DNA of 64,000 nucleotides from Maylandia zebra. Its lineage: Eukaryota > Chordata > Actinopteri > Cichliformes > Cichlidae. Of this stretch, positions 49,421 to 61,859 are shown piece by piece. The notes below the pieces were generated by a model. It was not told the origin of the DNA. It was given only the letters and a program-made list of their open reading frames with translations, and searched no databases. The stretch covers positions 17,690,878 to 17,754,877 of the forward strand of contig NC_135174.1 of NCBI RefSeq assembly GCF_041146795.1, in the 5' to 3' direction. The translations under genes were made by a program, and so were the position numbers. Numbering within the stretch: the first letter of the stretch is position 1; every line of letters begins with the position of its first letter.

Positions 49421-52400
49421 TAATGCATTAATGCAAAACATAAGGAATTCCCCACAATCTGTCCATCTAGCTCTGTCATTGAATAAAAAATTGATTATTG
49501 GGATTATTGGATTTCCTGATAATTACCCCATCAACAACATGATAAACAATTTATCTATGTAATCAAAAAATAAAAACTTAATGGGACTTATGTCAACATA
49601 TAATCTTCATAATAACTTGTTTGCTGACTGGATGAAATGTGCACAAAGCAGCTGTCACTATGTAATCAATAACATAATGCTTATGTGACTCAGATTATCA
49701 TCCTAACACCCAGTATGATTTATTGGACTAGTTAACGAAATAGAAGTTTTACTCTGCTGCAGTCCAGGGAACCACATGTACACTTAATATACAGAGCCAT
49801 CATCAGTTTGTTTTGTTTACAGAAAGCTCAAATAAATGTAGTTTTTATGAAAATTTGTTGCTATGATTAAACTATAAGAATTTGAGTTGGTGGATGAATG
49901 GATGGGCTGGAGCCAATCCCAGCTGCCATAGGGCACGAGCCATTTGTACCTGGCATGAAGGTCCTGGGTCATGGCAAGAATTTTTTAAACAGGTATTAAC
50001 AGGATGAATTGAATTTTTTCTGGCAGCAGGCACTCATGTGTGCACTTGATATATAAATAATTAGGCACTGTCCATGTTTCAAAAACTTCACAAACTACTT
50101 CAAATGTGCATGTGGGTCACAAGTACTCTCACACATGCATCAAGGCCAGTGTCAGGCTGGTATTAATAGAGCTCCTAGGGGCTTCATGTTTAGTAGGACA
50201 TGGAATAACTCTTCAGAAAATCTGACAGTTTAGCTGTCTATTTGACCATCTTCGCCAGAAAACTTCTTGTGTTCAAAGTTTTTAAGGCACTAGTACAGTA
50301 GAGGCAGTAGGTGACATATATTAACCCAAGCCTCCCCTTCTTTGACAAGAAAGCATTTACATCAGTTTGGGGGGGGCAATAAGAGCCCTTGTGGTTGTGC
50401 TGCCTCTGGTTAGTGAGGTTTTAGTAGCACTTCTGTAAGTACTGTACTTCTGTATTAGCAAAGTTGGTGGGAAGGGCACAGCTGACATAGGGCGCGTCCA
50501 CTTTTCAAGAAGACTTTTCAATGACTTTGATTCATTTCATGGTGTTTGGACCTCTTTTACCTGGAGTTCTTGAACTCTTTCTTTTAATTTTCTTCATATT
50601 TTCTGCCTGTATGTATTTCAGAAAATGCTTTTGAAACATCAGCAGCACCTGCAGTGGCAAAGAGAGGCATAGCGGCCAGTAACTGGCAGCCATGCAGGTG
50701 GAAATAACAGTATGTCTATTGTTCTCTTTAACTTTTAAGTGTTTGGGTCTCAGTAAAAAGAATACAATACAAATACTGATTGACATCTGGGATTAGTTTA
50801 TAATTTTGTTTGCATTTGTTGCTATTTATCTGCACTAGTGGACTGCTTTCATATGCTGAACCCACCTGAACTTGGTCAGTAGTGTAGTTTAAAAAAATGA
50901 AAATAGGAAGAATTTGATTTTGTATATATAATCAAAAAACAGCAATTTTCATCCAAACCATTTGTATCATCATGCCAAATACCAAACAACAACCTAACAA
51001 CTTCTGAACAGAAGTCTTGACAAAGGACAACTCTGGAGGAGATTAACAGCCACCATGGATCATTTCATGCTTTCACAAAGGCTGTACAGTGATCACCTCT
51101 AATACTCATAACCCACATACAGACTGGCCGGGCAAACATCCAAGTTCCCTCCCAGAGACCTTTCCACAGAGGCTCGGAAAGTTCATCTACTCGAAGTTGG
51201 AAAGCATTATCAAATCTCCCTTCTTTAGGAAAAATAAACAAAGAATACATACGCAACAGTCAGACCCCCAACCACCCCTCTCAGCCAAAACAGGAAGCTG
51301 ATCCAAGAAGCTGTGCTGTAAAGTTTGATGGACCAGTCTATATTAATTTCTCAAGCTATACACAATATCCTTAAAGCTAATTTTAATAGTTAGGAATCAG
51401 CCTACCAAGGCCTCTGACTTTGAGTGTCATCTCATCTAAAAGCACTCAACGACTCAGCAGCTCCCTCTGCAAGTAATGGGCTTACAAGAGAGTCAGCCCA
51501 GGCAGGCACCAGAGACTCACCAAAGGCCACTTCTTCCAGGTATTGTTCCAGGGCAGGGACCTGGTGTCCCTATTAATGGCAAGGTTTCTGGGTTGTTTAT
51601 GTATTTATAGAGCTGTTATGAATCATTCTTGCTTTTGGCTCCTCACACAGGACAAGATTGCCTTGGGAGACCCTTCCCGAGGCGAGGTGCCCCTGCTAGC
51701 TAACCTCCTGCTGTCAACTGGGGAAGCAAATGGTGCAATTCATGGAGAGGTGCACTTAGATTAGAAATTTAGAATTAAAAATCATTTTAAAAATATTAGA
51801 TTAGGTATTTGATTAATACATTGACAGTTTAGTTTTCAGCACAAAGATATTTGCAAGTGAAACATTTTAACAATGTTTTGTTTAATAATGTTTTTCTTCT
51901 TCACACCAAAAATAAATAAACAACTAAATAAATCCTCATTCTAGTGTCTTTTCTTTGATGTTACACTATGTTATGAACTTTTGAACTGGCCTCCTTTTCT
52001 TGCACAAACATTTATCACTGTGACCGATTTAGTGCCTGGCATGCCTGAAAACAAAGCTCTGCCTACAGTTTGATTTCTATCCAAGACATTTCACTACACT
52101 TGTTCTTGAAATTGTAATCTGCTCAGGTGTTAAATCCTTGGCCACTTTAACTTCAGATAAAGACTAGAACAGGAAAGGATCAAATAAACAAGAGACAGGA
52201 TGACGCAAAGTGAATTGTAGATGGCCCGAGGCCACAGAGGAGCTAGAAACTGGTCAACATCACTGCTGAGGAAAGTAATATTCAGGTAGACATAAAGTAA
52301 AGAGCCCAGCTTGTGCCATTGAATTTCAATGTATATCTCTCTCACTGGCATTAAATAGCATTATCATATGTTCTTTGATATATCTTTAACAGGATCTAGA

Positions 52401-52987
52401 AACAGTCACATTTTCTGAGGTAACAGCTTGCTTCAAAACCTCTTTGTGTGAGGTATATATTACTCACATGTGACACAATAGGTACCTACAGTACAATATT
52501 TTAACAGAGTAGAGTGCCCAGACATACCAAACATATTTTGGGGGAAATACCGAAAGGGGAGAATACCCTGAAAATCAAGTTGTGGCGTTTACCAGTACCT
52601 TGAGCCACTTTATTTACTGCACAGCCTGTTTTTCCTTACTGAAAACAAATGGAGCATTTCCTGGTGCAGTGGAATGACAAATCGATTCTTAGTTGACTAA
52701 CAAGATCCAGTGTTTAGATTAAACCTCAAAGCAGAAACCTCTGGTTAGAACTTTGATTGACAGATATTAAAAACACCTCTTTAGCTTTTCATTACTTCTT
52801 TAATCTCTTTCTTTTGTGTGAAATTGGAATTTCTAAGACACTGAAACTGGCTGATCCAGACCTGACTGAAATGGATGACTTCAAGATTAAACAGCTTCTA
52901 AGTCTTACATCAGTCTATTGTTGTTCATCAGATCTTACGATCCTGTCACTGAAAAGATGTTGCAAGCTATGAGTTTACCCAGAAATA

Positions 52988-53690
52988 AGAAAAGATAAGA
53001 TAAACCTTTATTAGTCCCACACGTGGGAAATTTTTGGTACACGAACAGTGAAAACTTAAGAGAAAGAAGAGAAAAACAATAGAATAGAATGAGATAAACA
53101 TGTGCCATTGCACATCAAGGAGAAAGGGAGGCAGTTACAAATGTGTATGGGATGTGTGTGTGTGTGTCTGTCTGCACATCTGTGGGCCTCTGCAGACACC
53201 ATGTTGTAGAGTCTGACAGCAGTGGGGAGGAAAGGCCTGCGAAATCTCTCCGTCCCACATCGTGGGTGCTGCAGCCTGCCACTGAAAGAGCTGCTCAGTG
53301 CTGTCACAGTCTCCTGGACGGGGTGGGAGATGTTCTCCAGCAGGGATGACAGCTTAGTCACCATTCTCCTGTCACTCCCCACCTCCACTGGGTCCAGAGG
53401 GCATCCTAGAACAGAGCTGGCCCATCGGATCAGCCTGTTCAATCTCATTCTGTCCCCTGCAGAGATGCTGCCGCCCCAGCAGACCACACTGTAAAAAATG
53501 TCAGAGGCCACCACAGAGTCATAGAAGGTCTTTAGGAGTGGGCCGTTCACTCCAAACGACCTAAGCCTCCACAGCAGGTACAGCCTGCTCTGTCCTTTCC
53601 TGTCCCCAACCCCCGGGCTATGGACTAGTACCGGTAGTGAGTCGTTTGCTTTGTTTACTTTGTTGATACAGCACCGCAGCCCTGATTACA
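52988..53690 (-). mobile_element. L2/Rex-like LINE, 3' end of reverse transcriptase ORF
   Basis: The minus-strand frame (53056-53550, extending upstream to about 53640) reads LLKTFYDSVVASDIFYSVVC, ASSVLGCPLDPVE, and a late RRPFLPTAVRLYN. This is the C-terminal end of a fish CR1/L2-superfamily LINE. The tail at 52988-53030, carrying 'aaacctttattagtcccac', is the usual 3' end. 5'-truncated, with a partly open frame, so fairly recent. It overlaps a short TG run at about 53150-53170. Confidence 0.8.
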
Positions 53691-53829
53691 AGCAAGTCTA
53701 TGTTAGTATGAAGTAATTTTTAAAGCATTTCTGTTTTAGATTTACTGCACATGTTGTTTACCATCATTCACGTGTATGCATACCAGAGCTTACATATCTT
53801 TAGAGTTAAATAAGCTTTGGTATGTATAA

Positions 53830-54350
53830 CCAGTATGTGATGTAATAGGATTATTGAAACAACAATTAAACAATTAGTGCAACAATTTATCGAAACATGC
53901 AAACATACATGGTAAAATTAAGTCGGCAAAGGAAAAGTGGAAGTTTGTTCAACTCTAATAAGCTTGAAAGTCAATATTTGAAACACCTTGATTTTTCAAT
54001 AAAGCCTCAACTTTCTTAAGCAAGCTTTCTTATGCTCTCATTATTTCTTCAGCTGCTCTAAAGGAATCATTATCCAGGTTTCCTGAAGGACGTTCAGAGG
54101 TCTTCTTAGGGTCTTAGCTGTCTTTTTTTCCGTTCTCTATCAAGATGATCCCACATTGGTTCAATAACTTTCACATCCAGGCTCTGGGGAGGCCAATCCA
54201 TGACTGATAGTGTTCCATTGTGTGTTTTTCTATCCAGGTATGGTTTTACTGCATTTACAGTTTAAATGATTTTTATTTTATTTTTAGGTTTGAATGATTA
54301 ATACATCAGTGTTAAGAGTTTATTTTCATTTTTATTGCAGATTTTAGTTC
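53830..54350. repeat. Tc1-like non-coding element, partial
   Basis: Contains the block shared with 5560-5630, followed by 'ctctggggaggccaatccat' and 'gtgtttttctatccaggtat', sequence of a widespread fish Tc1-like family. No intact ORF. Confidence 0.5.
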
Positions 54351-55689
54351 ATGGACTAAACACACACATGCAAACCTGAAAATAGTAGAAAAAAAAAATC
54401 ACCCGAGTTGTCTTACAGAAAATATGATATTAGTAGTTCATCCGCTTTTTAACCAACTGTTTTCATAATTCAAAGAGATGTTCCAGCATAGATTGACTTA
54501 CGGTAAAAATCTCATTATAGGATGCCACAGGCATGATGTTATCAGTAAGGTGATTCAGATCTTTGGCTTGGTTGAAATGAGCAAAGTGAACAACTATTAT
54601 CACAACATAAGTCATGCTTCCTAGCGGGAAATACAAAAGCTCCAAAAATGAGCCCCTCCTTCTCTGTGCTTTTCACAGCTTATACAGTAAACCCATTCAG
54701 TGAGCCAGATTAGACTTTGCTAGGGCACTGCTGGTCTGCAGGTCTTATGGTTTGACATTCACGACCTAAAAAAAAAAATTAATGTTTTTAAGATGACAAT
54801 GAGAGAAATGTTTTTAAAAACTTTAATATCCATTCTGATCCTGGAATGTTTTTACCAATACAAGTACAAATTTTAGGTGAGCACTGAGTGAAACACATGG
54901 AAACATTTAAAAATACCCAGTGACTTCATAATATGTTTGTATGTATGTAAGCACCATCCTACCAAAAAACAATGTTTTCAATGGGGTCTGTTTACAAATG
55001 TGCAAGACAAATGATACAGACTTCACTACATTATAAAGTGTGTAAGTTTAATACAATGAACTGTTTACATGAGCATTTCTTTATTTTGAAGTTGTTTAAA
55101 TAATGTATTGCCCCAAATAAAAAAGAAATAAATCATGAATTCAGTCATTCATTTTCCCAAATCTTTTCAAATATATTCCTGAGGACAACAGCATTTAAAA
55201 CCTGAAAGCATTTAAAATTTCTACCCCTAAACACATTTTCCCCCTTTTTCAACTCCATTCCACAATAAGCGGAGCAAAAACTCCTTTTGGCACAGGTTAG
55301 GCACTACATCGCTCATCACAGATCCATGTGTTGAGAAGATTTAACACTTGTGGGTACAATGGACACGGATGGGGAATACCATCCTGATTAAAAAAAAAAT
55401 AATAATAAAATATATTTATTTAATTAAAAAAGCATAAAAAAGCTAAAACAAAATGAAACCAACTGCTGAACTTCCCCCTCTAAGGTACTGAGACATGCAG
55501 TTATATGAATTATGGTAAAAACCTTTTAGAAAAAGCGAGATTGTGGACATGTGGAGTGTGTATGTTCAGAATGTCAGTAATAGCTGCCTTTGTAATTAAA
55601 AACACTCAATAACACATTATCTGCAGAAACAAACTTTGTTTAAGTTGAAACAAATTAATTAATTCATTAAATTGTTTAGAAATTTGTCT

Positions 55690-55975
55690 GTACCATCCAT
55701 CCATTCTCTGCCGCCTATCAGAGTTCAGATTGCAGGGGTAGCATTCTAAGCAGAAAACCCAGGCTTCCCTCATCCCACCACCTCTTCCAGCTCATCTGGG
55801 AGACACGAAGTTGTTCCCAAACCAGCCAAGAGATGTAATCTCCCCAGAGTCCTGGGTTTGCCCCGGGCAACTGGTTCCTTGCTATATGAAGAGGTGGTGG
55901 CTCTACTCCACCTATCTTTAAGGGCAGGAATGCAGAGCGACCCGTAGAGTGACCTATCACTTCACACTCGACCCC
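55690..55975 (-). mobile_element. LINE ORF2 fragment
   Basis: The minus-strand frame reads GGVEPPPLHIARNQLPGA and WGDYISWLVWEQLRV then LLRMLPLQ, the C-terminal end of the same LINE type as 48285-48480, with an internal deletion. Confidence 0.7.
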
Positions 55976-56130
55976 TCAAGTGTGAAGTGATGGGAATGAG
56001 AATCAGCCCCTCTAAGTCAGAGGCCATGCTTTTAAATGGTACAGAGCCCACTTCAGGTCTGGGACAAGTTAATACCCTAACTGGGGGAGTTTAGGGTCTT
56101 TGGTGTCTTGGTCATGAGCTCTTGTGGTGG
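55976..56130 (+). mobile_element. LINE reverse-transcriptase fragment, opposite orientation
   Basis: The plus-strand frame contains MRISPSKSEAMLLNGT followed by degraded sequence like the 'eFKYLGVL' region of fish LINE reverse transcriptases. It abuts the minus-strand fragment, giving a head-to-head arrangement. Confidence 0.55.
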
Positions 56131-56285
56131 TTATATGTCCTAATTGCATAAGGAAAGCATAGCAACAGTTTAAAAAAATGAATAAAAGAGATTTGGTATG
56201 AGACTGATAGTTTACTACTGTGTAGTGTATAAGCAGAGAACATAAATGTACTGAGTAAAATGATTTGGCATTTGTGCTTAAGGCA

Positions 56286-56319
56286 CATAGTCTTAACCTG
56301 AGTTCAAGTTAAGACTATG
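56286..56319. repeat. 12-bp inverted repeat
   Basis: CATAGTCTTAAC and its exact complement separated by 10 nt. Confidence 0.85.
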
Positions 56320-57006
56320 ATATTTACAAATTTACAACACAGCTTTGGACATTCTTTTGTCTATCTAGTGTTATAATCATACAGCATTTATTTCATTCTT
56401 TAGTAAAAATATTGAAGAAGAACTCTAAAGATAACAAGCAGAATCCATTACAGTTTTTTGACTGCATAATGGTGCATAGATTAACTTATTTGAGTTTAAA
56501 TAGGGCGGACTCTATGCTATGCACTTGACCCAAAACCTCACTGAACTAATCATTACACAGCAAACAATCACATCTTCCTAACCACTATGGATATGAAATT
56601 AACATGACATTTACCCACTTCGTGGACATTAAAGAACCTGAGGATACCAGCTTTCTGCTACAAACTAAAACTTGCTAGGAAGGCTGAGACAAGAAGCCTT
56701 TGGCAAGAGGGTTGACATGTTTCTGATCTGTTTGTCTTTTCTTTTGTCTCTTTTTCTGACAATTGACAGTAGAAACTTTAAAATACAGGTAGCTGAAAAT
56801 GATCTAAGTCATTTTAAAAGGCATTTTTCTCTTTAACAATTCATTGCACAGGGTCTGTAATGAAGGCAGGTCCCTCAACACTCCTACAGCAATCAAAGTT
56901 CTAGTAATCACTCATTTCAGTTTCCTACTGAAGATTTCTATAAACTGCCTAATGAATCTTAAAAGGGGCTTAATTTAGTTTTTCAAATCATATTAGATCA
57001 GTCAAA

Positions 57007-57399
57007 ATGACAAAATGTCTTTCCACTGGGAGTCGTATAATACCAAAAGCCAACTTTTGCCCATCCTTGCTTGCCCGTGTTCATAGGGTTCAGTCCCTTC
57101 AAACATCTACTGCAAATGCTGGAAATGGTGTGACGTATAGACGATTCTATAAACCCACAAAACCTGGCAGCAAATTTTCTGGGCTGGTAGAATAACATGG
57201 ATATTTCACAACGCCTGTCAACGAAGATCAGATCAAATGTGACACCATTATTCTGAAGAAGTGGAAGAATGTGAAGAAGAGGAAGAAGTTTCACTATCAA
57301 CACATGAACGCCATGTGCCACTGTAATGTTTTTGTTTCTCATGTAGTGCTTTTCGGCCCCAAGTCCACATGCAAAATGTCATATGTGCATGAAATATGA
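57007..57399 (+). pseudogene. pseudogene-like open frame, unidentified
   Basis: A single plus-strand frame runs 131 codons from an ATG at 57007 to TGA at 57397, broken only by one TAA at 57193. The first half resembles a mitochondrial-targeting N-terminus (basic, few acidic residues, ...LLARVHRVQSLQTSTANAG). The second half is strongly basic (KKWKNVKKRKKFHYQH). The minus strand is also open over 56998-57342. It lies in the 3' flank of casp7. I do not recognise the source gene. A chance open frame remains possible. Confidence 0.3.
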
Positions 57400-57454
57400 A
57401 GCGTCCTGCCAGGCCTGAATCATCCCTGAATGCTTTGACTGCTTAATCAGTACC

Positions 57455-57505
57455 TGAAACAGTCTAGTCTAGTCAGTCTAGTTAGTCAGTCGGTCAGTCT
57501 GTGTC
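57455..57505. repeat. AGTC-rich degenerate tandem repeat
   Basis: Imperfect AGTC/AGTCT units just downstream of the casp7 stop. Confidence 0.6.
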
Positions 57506-57536
57506 ACCATTACAGTACAGTCAGGTGGATCGGCAG

Positions 57537-60500
57537 TCAGTTGAAATACAGTTCTTTTGTCAGCATAGAGACCACACAGGGAATCTGCTTCTTCTCACTG
57601 AAGCGGCGGTCTTCAGACCAGGACTCAAAGCTGGTGGCCACCATGTAATTGACCCGTGTCAGGATCTGCATTATCTCCAGCTGTTTTCCAAACTCGTTCA
57701 GGACGTTGCAGAGCGCCTGTACAAACCAGGAGCCACGCCCAGGATTCCTCCATGAGTAATATCCTGGAAAATAAGCATCATTAGTGAGCAATGAAACTAG
57801 AAATCAGTCAAACTAAACTCTTCAGGAAATGCTTCTCCACTTATATATATACCAATTGTATTTTACTGTAAGGAAAAATATGTTGTTTAAACTGGGATTT
57901 CAGGTTTACCTGGTACAGTGGAGTAGGCAAAGAGGAAATCAGCCTCTACGGGGATCTTATGTCTTGGATTTGCATCTGTCTCCAGGGCATCATTTGGTGG
58001 ACCTGAATCTGTCTGTATACCATCATCAAATTCTGAACCCCTACAAGCCTGGTGAAGTAAATGAAATGACATTTCATTGTGATCCTGAGTAGTTTTCTCA
58101 TCGATGACCTGGTGAAGCAATTCAAAATTAACTGTTTTTAAAAGCTGAGATAAGCCAAATTCACCTATTTCCACAGCAAAGAACTGTTCAAACTGCCCAT
58201 TTGGGTGAAAAGTAGCAAATAGAAGTTCACACAAATCTGTAACTTAACACTGCTATTGTTACAATAAAAGACTTTAGTCACACAATCAAGTATGAACCAT
58301 GCACACCTGGATGAAGAAGAGTTTTGGCTTTCCCACTAAGCTTTTGCACTTGTCCCCCCTGAACAGCGAGGTCATCGTTTTGATGGGCATGGCTCCGTCT
58401 GTGCCGTAGATCATTCCTTCCTCGCCGTGGCTCAGCAGGATGCAGGCGAAACACGAGCTGTCACTGTGGTCTTCTTCCGAGGCTGAACCACACACACAAA
58501 CAAACAAACACTGAACTCCTAGCTCGACTCAGGCCTTGTTAAACCTGTCTAGATCAATGAATAAAGTCAGTCCCTAATAGTTACGTCTGAAGTTTATTTA
58601 GCGTGAATTTGAGATTTCAGCTAAGTTATATATTTAACTGATAAAGAATGATTTATAATGCAGCCCATCAAAATATTTAATATGCCAGTGAGCCCTTTGT
58701 TATAAGAAGAAATTTATCAGCATCACTGACATGACAGGTTCATATAGTCTTATGATCATAAAACCTGGTTATTGGACTTCCAGTTACTTTGATTAGAGAC
58801 ACATCTGGCTAAATTTAGTAGTAGGATGTGTTACTTTTATACCAGTGGTGGTTGTTAAGAAACAAGAATTATTAATTTAAACTTGCACATCTTGGTCATT
58901 TTACAACAGGGATGTCTAACATAAGGCAGAATCAGGCCAAGGAAGACTTTAATGGTAGGACTGTGCGATATGACCAAAAATCTCATATCCCAATATAAGA
59001 CATTTATCGTCCTGACAACGATATATATCAGAAAAATGTTACATTTTCTGTAAATTATGTGAATCTCAGGCAACTCAGCTTACGTGAAGTGTTTTCAGCT
59101 GGGTGTCGTGTAACTGGAGTCGAGTGTTTTGACCAATGCATGAAACTATACATTTTTAGGCATTTTCTTTATGAGTATTTATTACACGGCGTGCTGCTGA
59201 GAAAAGCCTGTTTTAACGTTTAAGTCCAAGGTTTATTTTGAGCACCTGACATAAACGTTCTCCGTACTCTTTCACATGATTCTAGCATAGGAGGTAGAAG
59301 AGCCTTGTTTGAGTGTGAGGTGGGGACTGGTTTCCTGTATAATTTGCATAGTACAGTTTTCTGGTCCGTGTCAGACTTTTCATAACCAAACCATGTCCAT
59401 GCAACAGAGGTGGCCCCTCGTTTAAAAATAAGTTCCTCACTTTGTTTTGACAGGTCCTTTAGTTTGTCATCATTTCAGTTTATTTTGAAAAATCTCAACA
59501 GGATCTTCAGCTTTATTGTGAAAGGTTTATGTGGAAAATAAACAAAGGATGGTGGCGCCACACGTTGCTAATGACAACGCGTAAAAATAGTGGCTTGTCC
59601 ATCCGTAGTGTGGTTATTTTAAATATAAGAGAAAGTGAGAACTTTAGGAAATTAATAAAACCACTACAGTGACCATCAAAACGATGAAAAAATATTGCCG
59701 TAAACGGTTTATTTTGCGACACCACAAAACAAACGATAGCGTAAAATGAAACGATAGACATTTTCATATCGTCATCCGATATCATTATATTGAACAGCTC
59801 TACTGGATGGCTTTGAAAAATGTGAAGGAGAGCACAAGTTTTGTACTTTTTACAGGTTTTCCTACTGATAGAGATCTCCCTATCACCATTCATATTTCAC
59901 TTAAGTAAGTAAATAATAGATTTCTGTAATTTTACACATTTGCTTCTTACAATTTAAGACTCATACTGACACATTTCTTTCATCTACTAAAGCAGCATTT
60001 CTTTGTCATGTTGAAAAACATACACGCAATGTTGAACTTGTGCTCATTTTTCTAATATAAAAATATCTAAGTGACTAAATGTGTAGTTAAATATCTGTAC
60101 AATGACAGAGAAGGAAGTTTCATTTCGCGGGCCCACAAAAGATCAAAGAGGGTGTATATGACCAAAGGCCTCCCTGTTTTACACATTAAAAGGCACCAGA
60201 TTACTAGTATATAACTATATGTAACTAAATAATACCCTTTGTGCTGCTAACCCTTCCGTCAACTACAGTGGCTTACAAAAGAAAATATATGCCTACATTT
60301 GGATCTAAATATTAAATATGAAACACCATCACAACAAAAAGAAAAATGTAAAAAAAAAAGAGAAAAGTCTCGTTATCTATATGACATGACTTACCCTCTC
60401 GGAGAAGACGCTCCATCTTCTCACATGTCTGATCGTTGTAAAGAATGACATCAAAGCCCAGGTTCTTGAAGCACTTGTAAAGCTCGCCTGCGTCTCGATC

Positions 60501-61566
60501 CGTGCCGTTGCGTACATTCATCCCTGTCAAAAAAGAACGCTTACATTACAAACTCAATATGCAATAACACTGAGCCAAACTGAATTTATACGTTTGAGTA
60601 AGGTTTGCTATACCCGTCTTTTCATCAAAGTTTTTGTTATTGATGATGATGCACTTTCCCACTCGCCGGTGGCTCATCTTATACTGGAATGTTGGTGAAA
60701 CAATTCTGTAATGGCTTTCAGAAGAGTAGTCCTGCTCCCGCGTCTGGCCATCCTTATTCTTCCTGCTTTTATACAATGACAATAAAAAAACAGTTATATT
60801 ATATTGCACAGCTAAAACAGTTTGTCAAATTTCTCTCAGTTAAAATTTCCTGCAGCTGAGATGTCTATTTAAATACAAAAAAATACTACAAATGAATGAT
60901 CCTTAAGTAAAATTTTCAAAACAAGTAACACACATTAAACTGAAAACAACACGAACTACTTACTTAGAAACCAAAGGGTACATACATTTCCAAATAAGGC
61001 ATTAAAGTCACGGCCAAAGTTGGTTGCAGAAATCCAAAGGAAGATTTAAGGAGAAACTAGAACATTTTTGTTTAACGCAGATAATTGGAAAAAAAAAAAT
61101 CATAAAAACAGCAATCTATACTGAGCAAGAAGAAATCCTCCACGAGTGGTAATTCTCACACACCTGTCATATTTCCATTCTTTACAATATCCATCCAGAT
61201 AGCTTAGCCAACAGTGACCCATTAGGGACTCACAAAATCAAGGCTTTTTCCAGAAGAGCCTAGTCAACAGCTTACTCAAGCATGGGAACAATGCACAGCA
61301 ATGTGTACCAACAGTGTTGCGTGCTCACTCACAGGCTGCCCAGCCATATTAGAAAAAAACAAACAAAAAAAACATGTGATCCAGAACTTTTTCTAGCCCC
61401 CTCCCACTTCCAAATTGTGCCAACTGTACCAAACAACTGCACGAGGCTGTGCAAAGAGCTGAGACCCTGGGCACTGCAGGTACAGCAGGAAGACAGTCGA
61501 GCGGAATAGGAGGCCGTTGCGTCTGTCTTACCTGGGTTCGTCATTAAGCGCTACGCCACTCTGCAT
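57537..61566 (-). CDS. casp7: caspase-7 (executioner caspase); N-terminus provisional
   Basis: Coding exons on the minus strand: 61532-61566, 60614-60762, 60395-60523, 58307-58482, 57910-58048, 57537-57763. All GT-AG and in phase: 284 residues (human 303). It cleaves proteins after aspartate during apoptosis, in the cytosol. Seen: [11 protein letters not shown] and [15 protein letters not shown] in the large subunit; catalytic His123 in LLSHGEEG; catalytic Cys165 in the QACRG pentapeptide; the linker IQTD-S (Asp177) where an initiator caspase would cut; the small subunit with [20 protein letters not shown] and SWFVQALC; and the C-terminus [17 protein letters not shown]. It is closer to caspase-7 than caspase-3 by sequence and by its place beside plekhs1. 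The ATG at 61566 directly follows TTTCAG, which looks like a splice acceptor. The frame is also open upstream, so the true start and prodomain are probably in a further exon. Confidence 0.9.
58905..60135 (+). repeat. dispersed repeat family A, copy 3, split by an insertion
   Basis: The left part (about 58905-58955) and right part (about 59803-60135) together give the same ordered blocks as the copies at 9.5 and 14.1 kb: 'tttgaaaaatgtgaaggag', 'cctactgatagagatctccc', 'catttctttgtcatgt', 'aaatgtgtagttaaatatct'. The 847-bp element between them is absent from the other copies. It lies in a casp7 intron. Confidence 0.6.
58956..59802. mobile_element. hAT-like non-autonomous element nested in family A repeat
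   Basis: The left end 'taggactgtgcgatatgacc' and the right end read in reverse ('tagagctgttcaatataatg') are imperfect inverted repeats. Flanks TTTAATGG and CTGGATGG agree at 5 of 8 bases, suggesting a decayed 8-bp target duplication as hAT elements make. No transposase frame. Confidence 0.5.
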
Positions 61567-61607
61567 CTGAAATGCGTTGCTTTCGTCTTGTGTCTTTTGT
61601 TCCCTCA

Positions 61608-61850
61608 CAAAAAAACAAGTTTCTCCAAACCTGGAAGCGTAATTTTTGGTTGTGTGCTAGGATACTGACATGCTCTCTGTTCTGGATGGAGACCTGACTG
61701 GGGCGGCGCACTGTGAGGCCCCTGAGTCAGCAACCTCACCATCACACCAGTGCTTTCTAAAGGCCTATTCACACATGGCCCCTGTGCCTCGCTCTCCCTG
61801 CTGAGGTCAGACAGGGCAACAAGTAGCTCCTCTGCTGACAGGTACAGAAT
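61608..61850 (-). other. open frame upstream of casp7, candidate 5' exon region
   Basis: An 81-codon stop-to-stop frame on the minus strand without an early ATG, in a locally GC-richer stretch. A second frame is also open and would read GEVADSGASQCAAPVRSPS then RTESMS. A donor-like A-GTATCC after that serine would join in phase to ATGCAG at 61566. This could carry the casp7 prodomain or 5' UTR, but the splice site is weak. Not assigned. Confidence 0.25.
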
Positions 61851-61859
61851 CTACCTGTA

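Larger units (their letters stand above)
48143..52985. other. intergenic between plekhs1 and casp7, left part
   Basis: The missing plekhs1 first exon probably lies at the lower end. No other gene was recognised. It holds a LINE fragment (48285-48480), a short telomere-like CCCTAA run (48645-48660), and repeat tails at 49325-49420 and 49890-49960. The GC-richer stretch at 51380-51760 has a short open frame (51543-51764 plus) with no recognisable domain. Confidence 0.4.
54351..57006. other. intergenic between plekhs1 and casp7, right part
   Basis: AT-rich. No gene recognised. Contains LINE fragments at 55690-56130 and a 12-bp inverted repeat at 56286-56319. A 60-codon minus-strand frame at 54463-54645 shows no known domain. 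Confidence 0.4.

Noticed and set aside
50532-51764. A gene between plekhs1 and casp7
   Set aside because: The frames at 50532-50786, 51065-51301 and 51543-51764 are short, unrelated and lack splice logic or recognisable motifs.
57887-58234. A 115-codon continuous frame over casp7 exon 57910-58048
   Set aside because: The part above 58048 lies in the intron beyond a good acceptor; the family joins FFIQ directly to ACRG.
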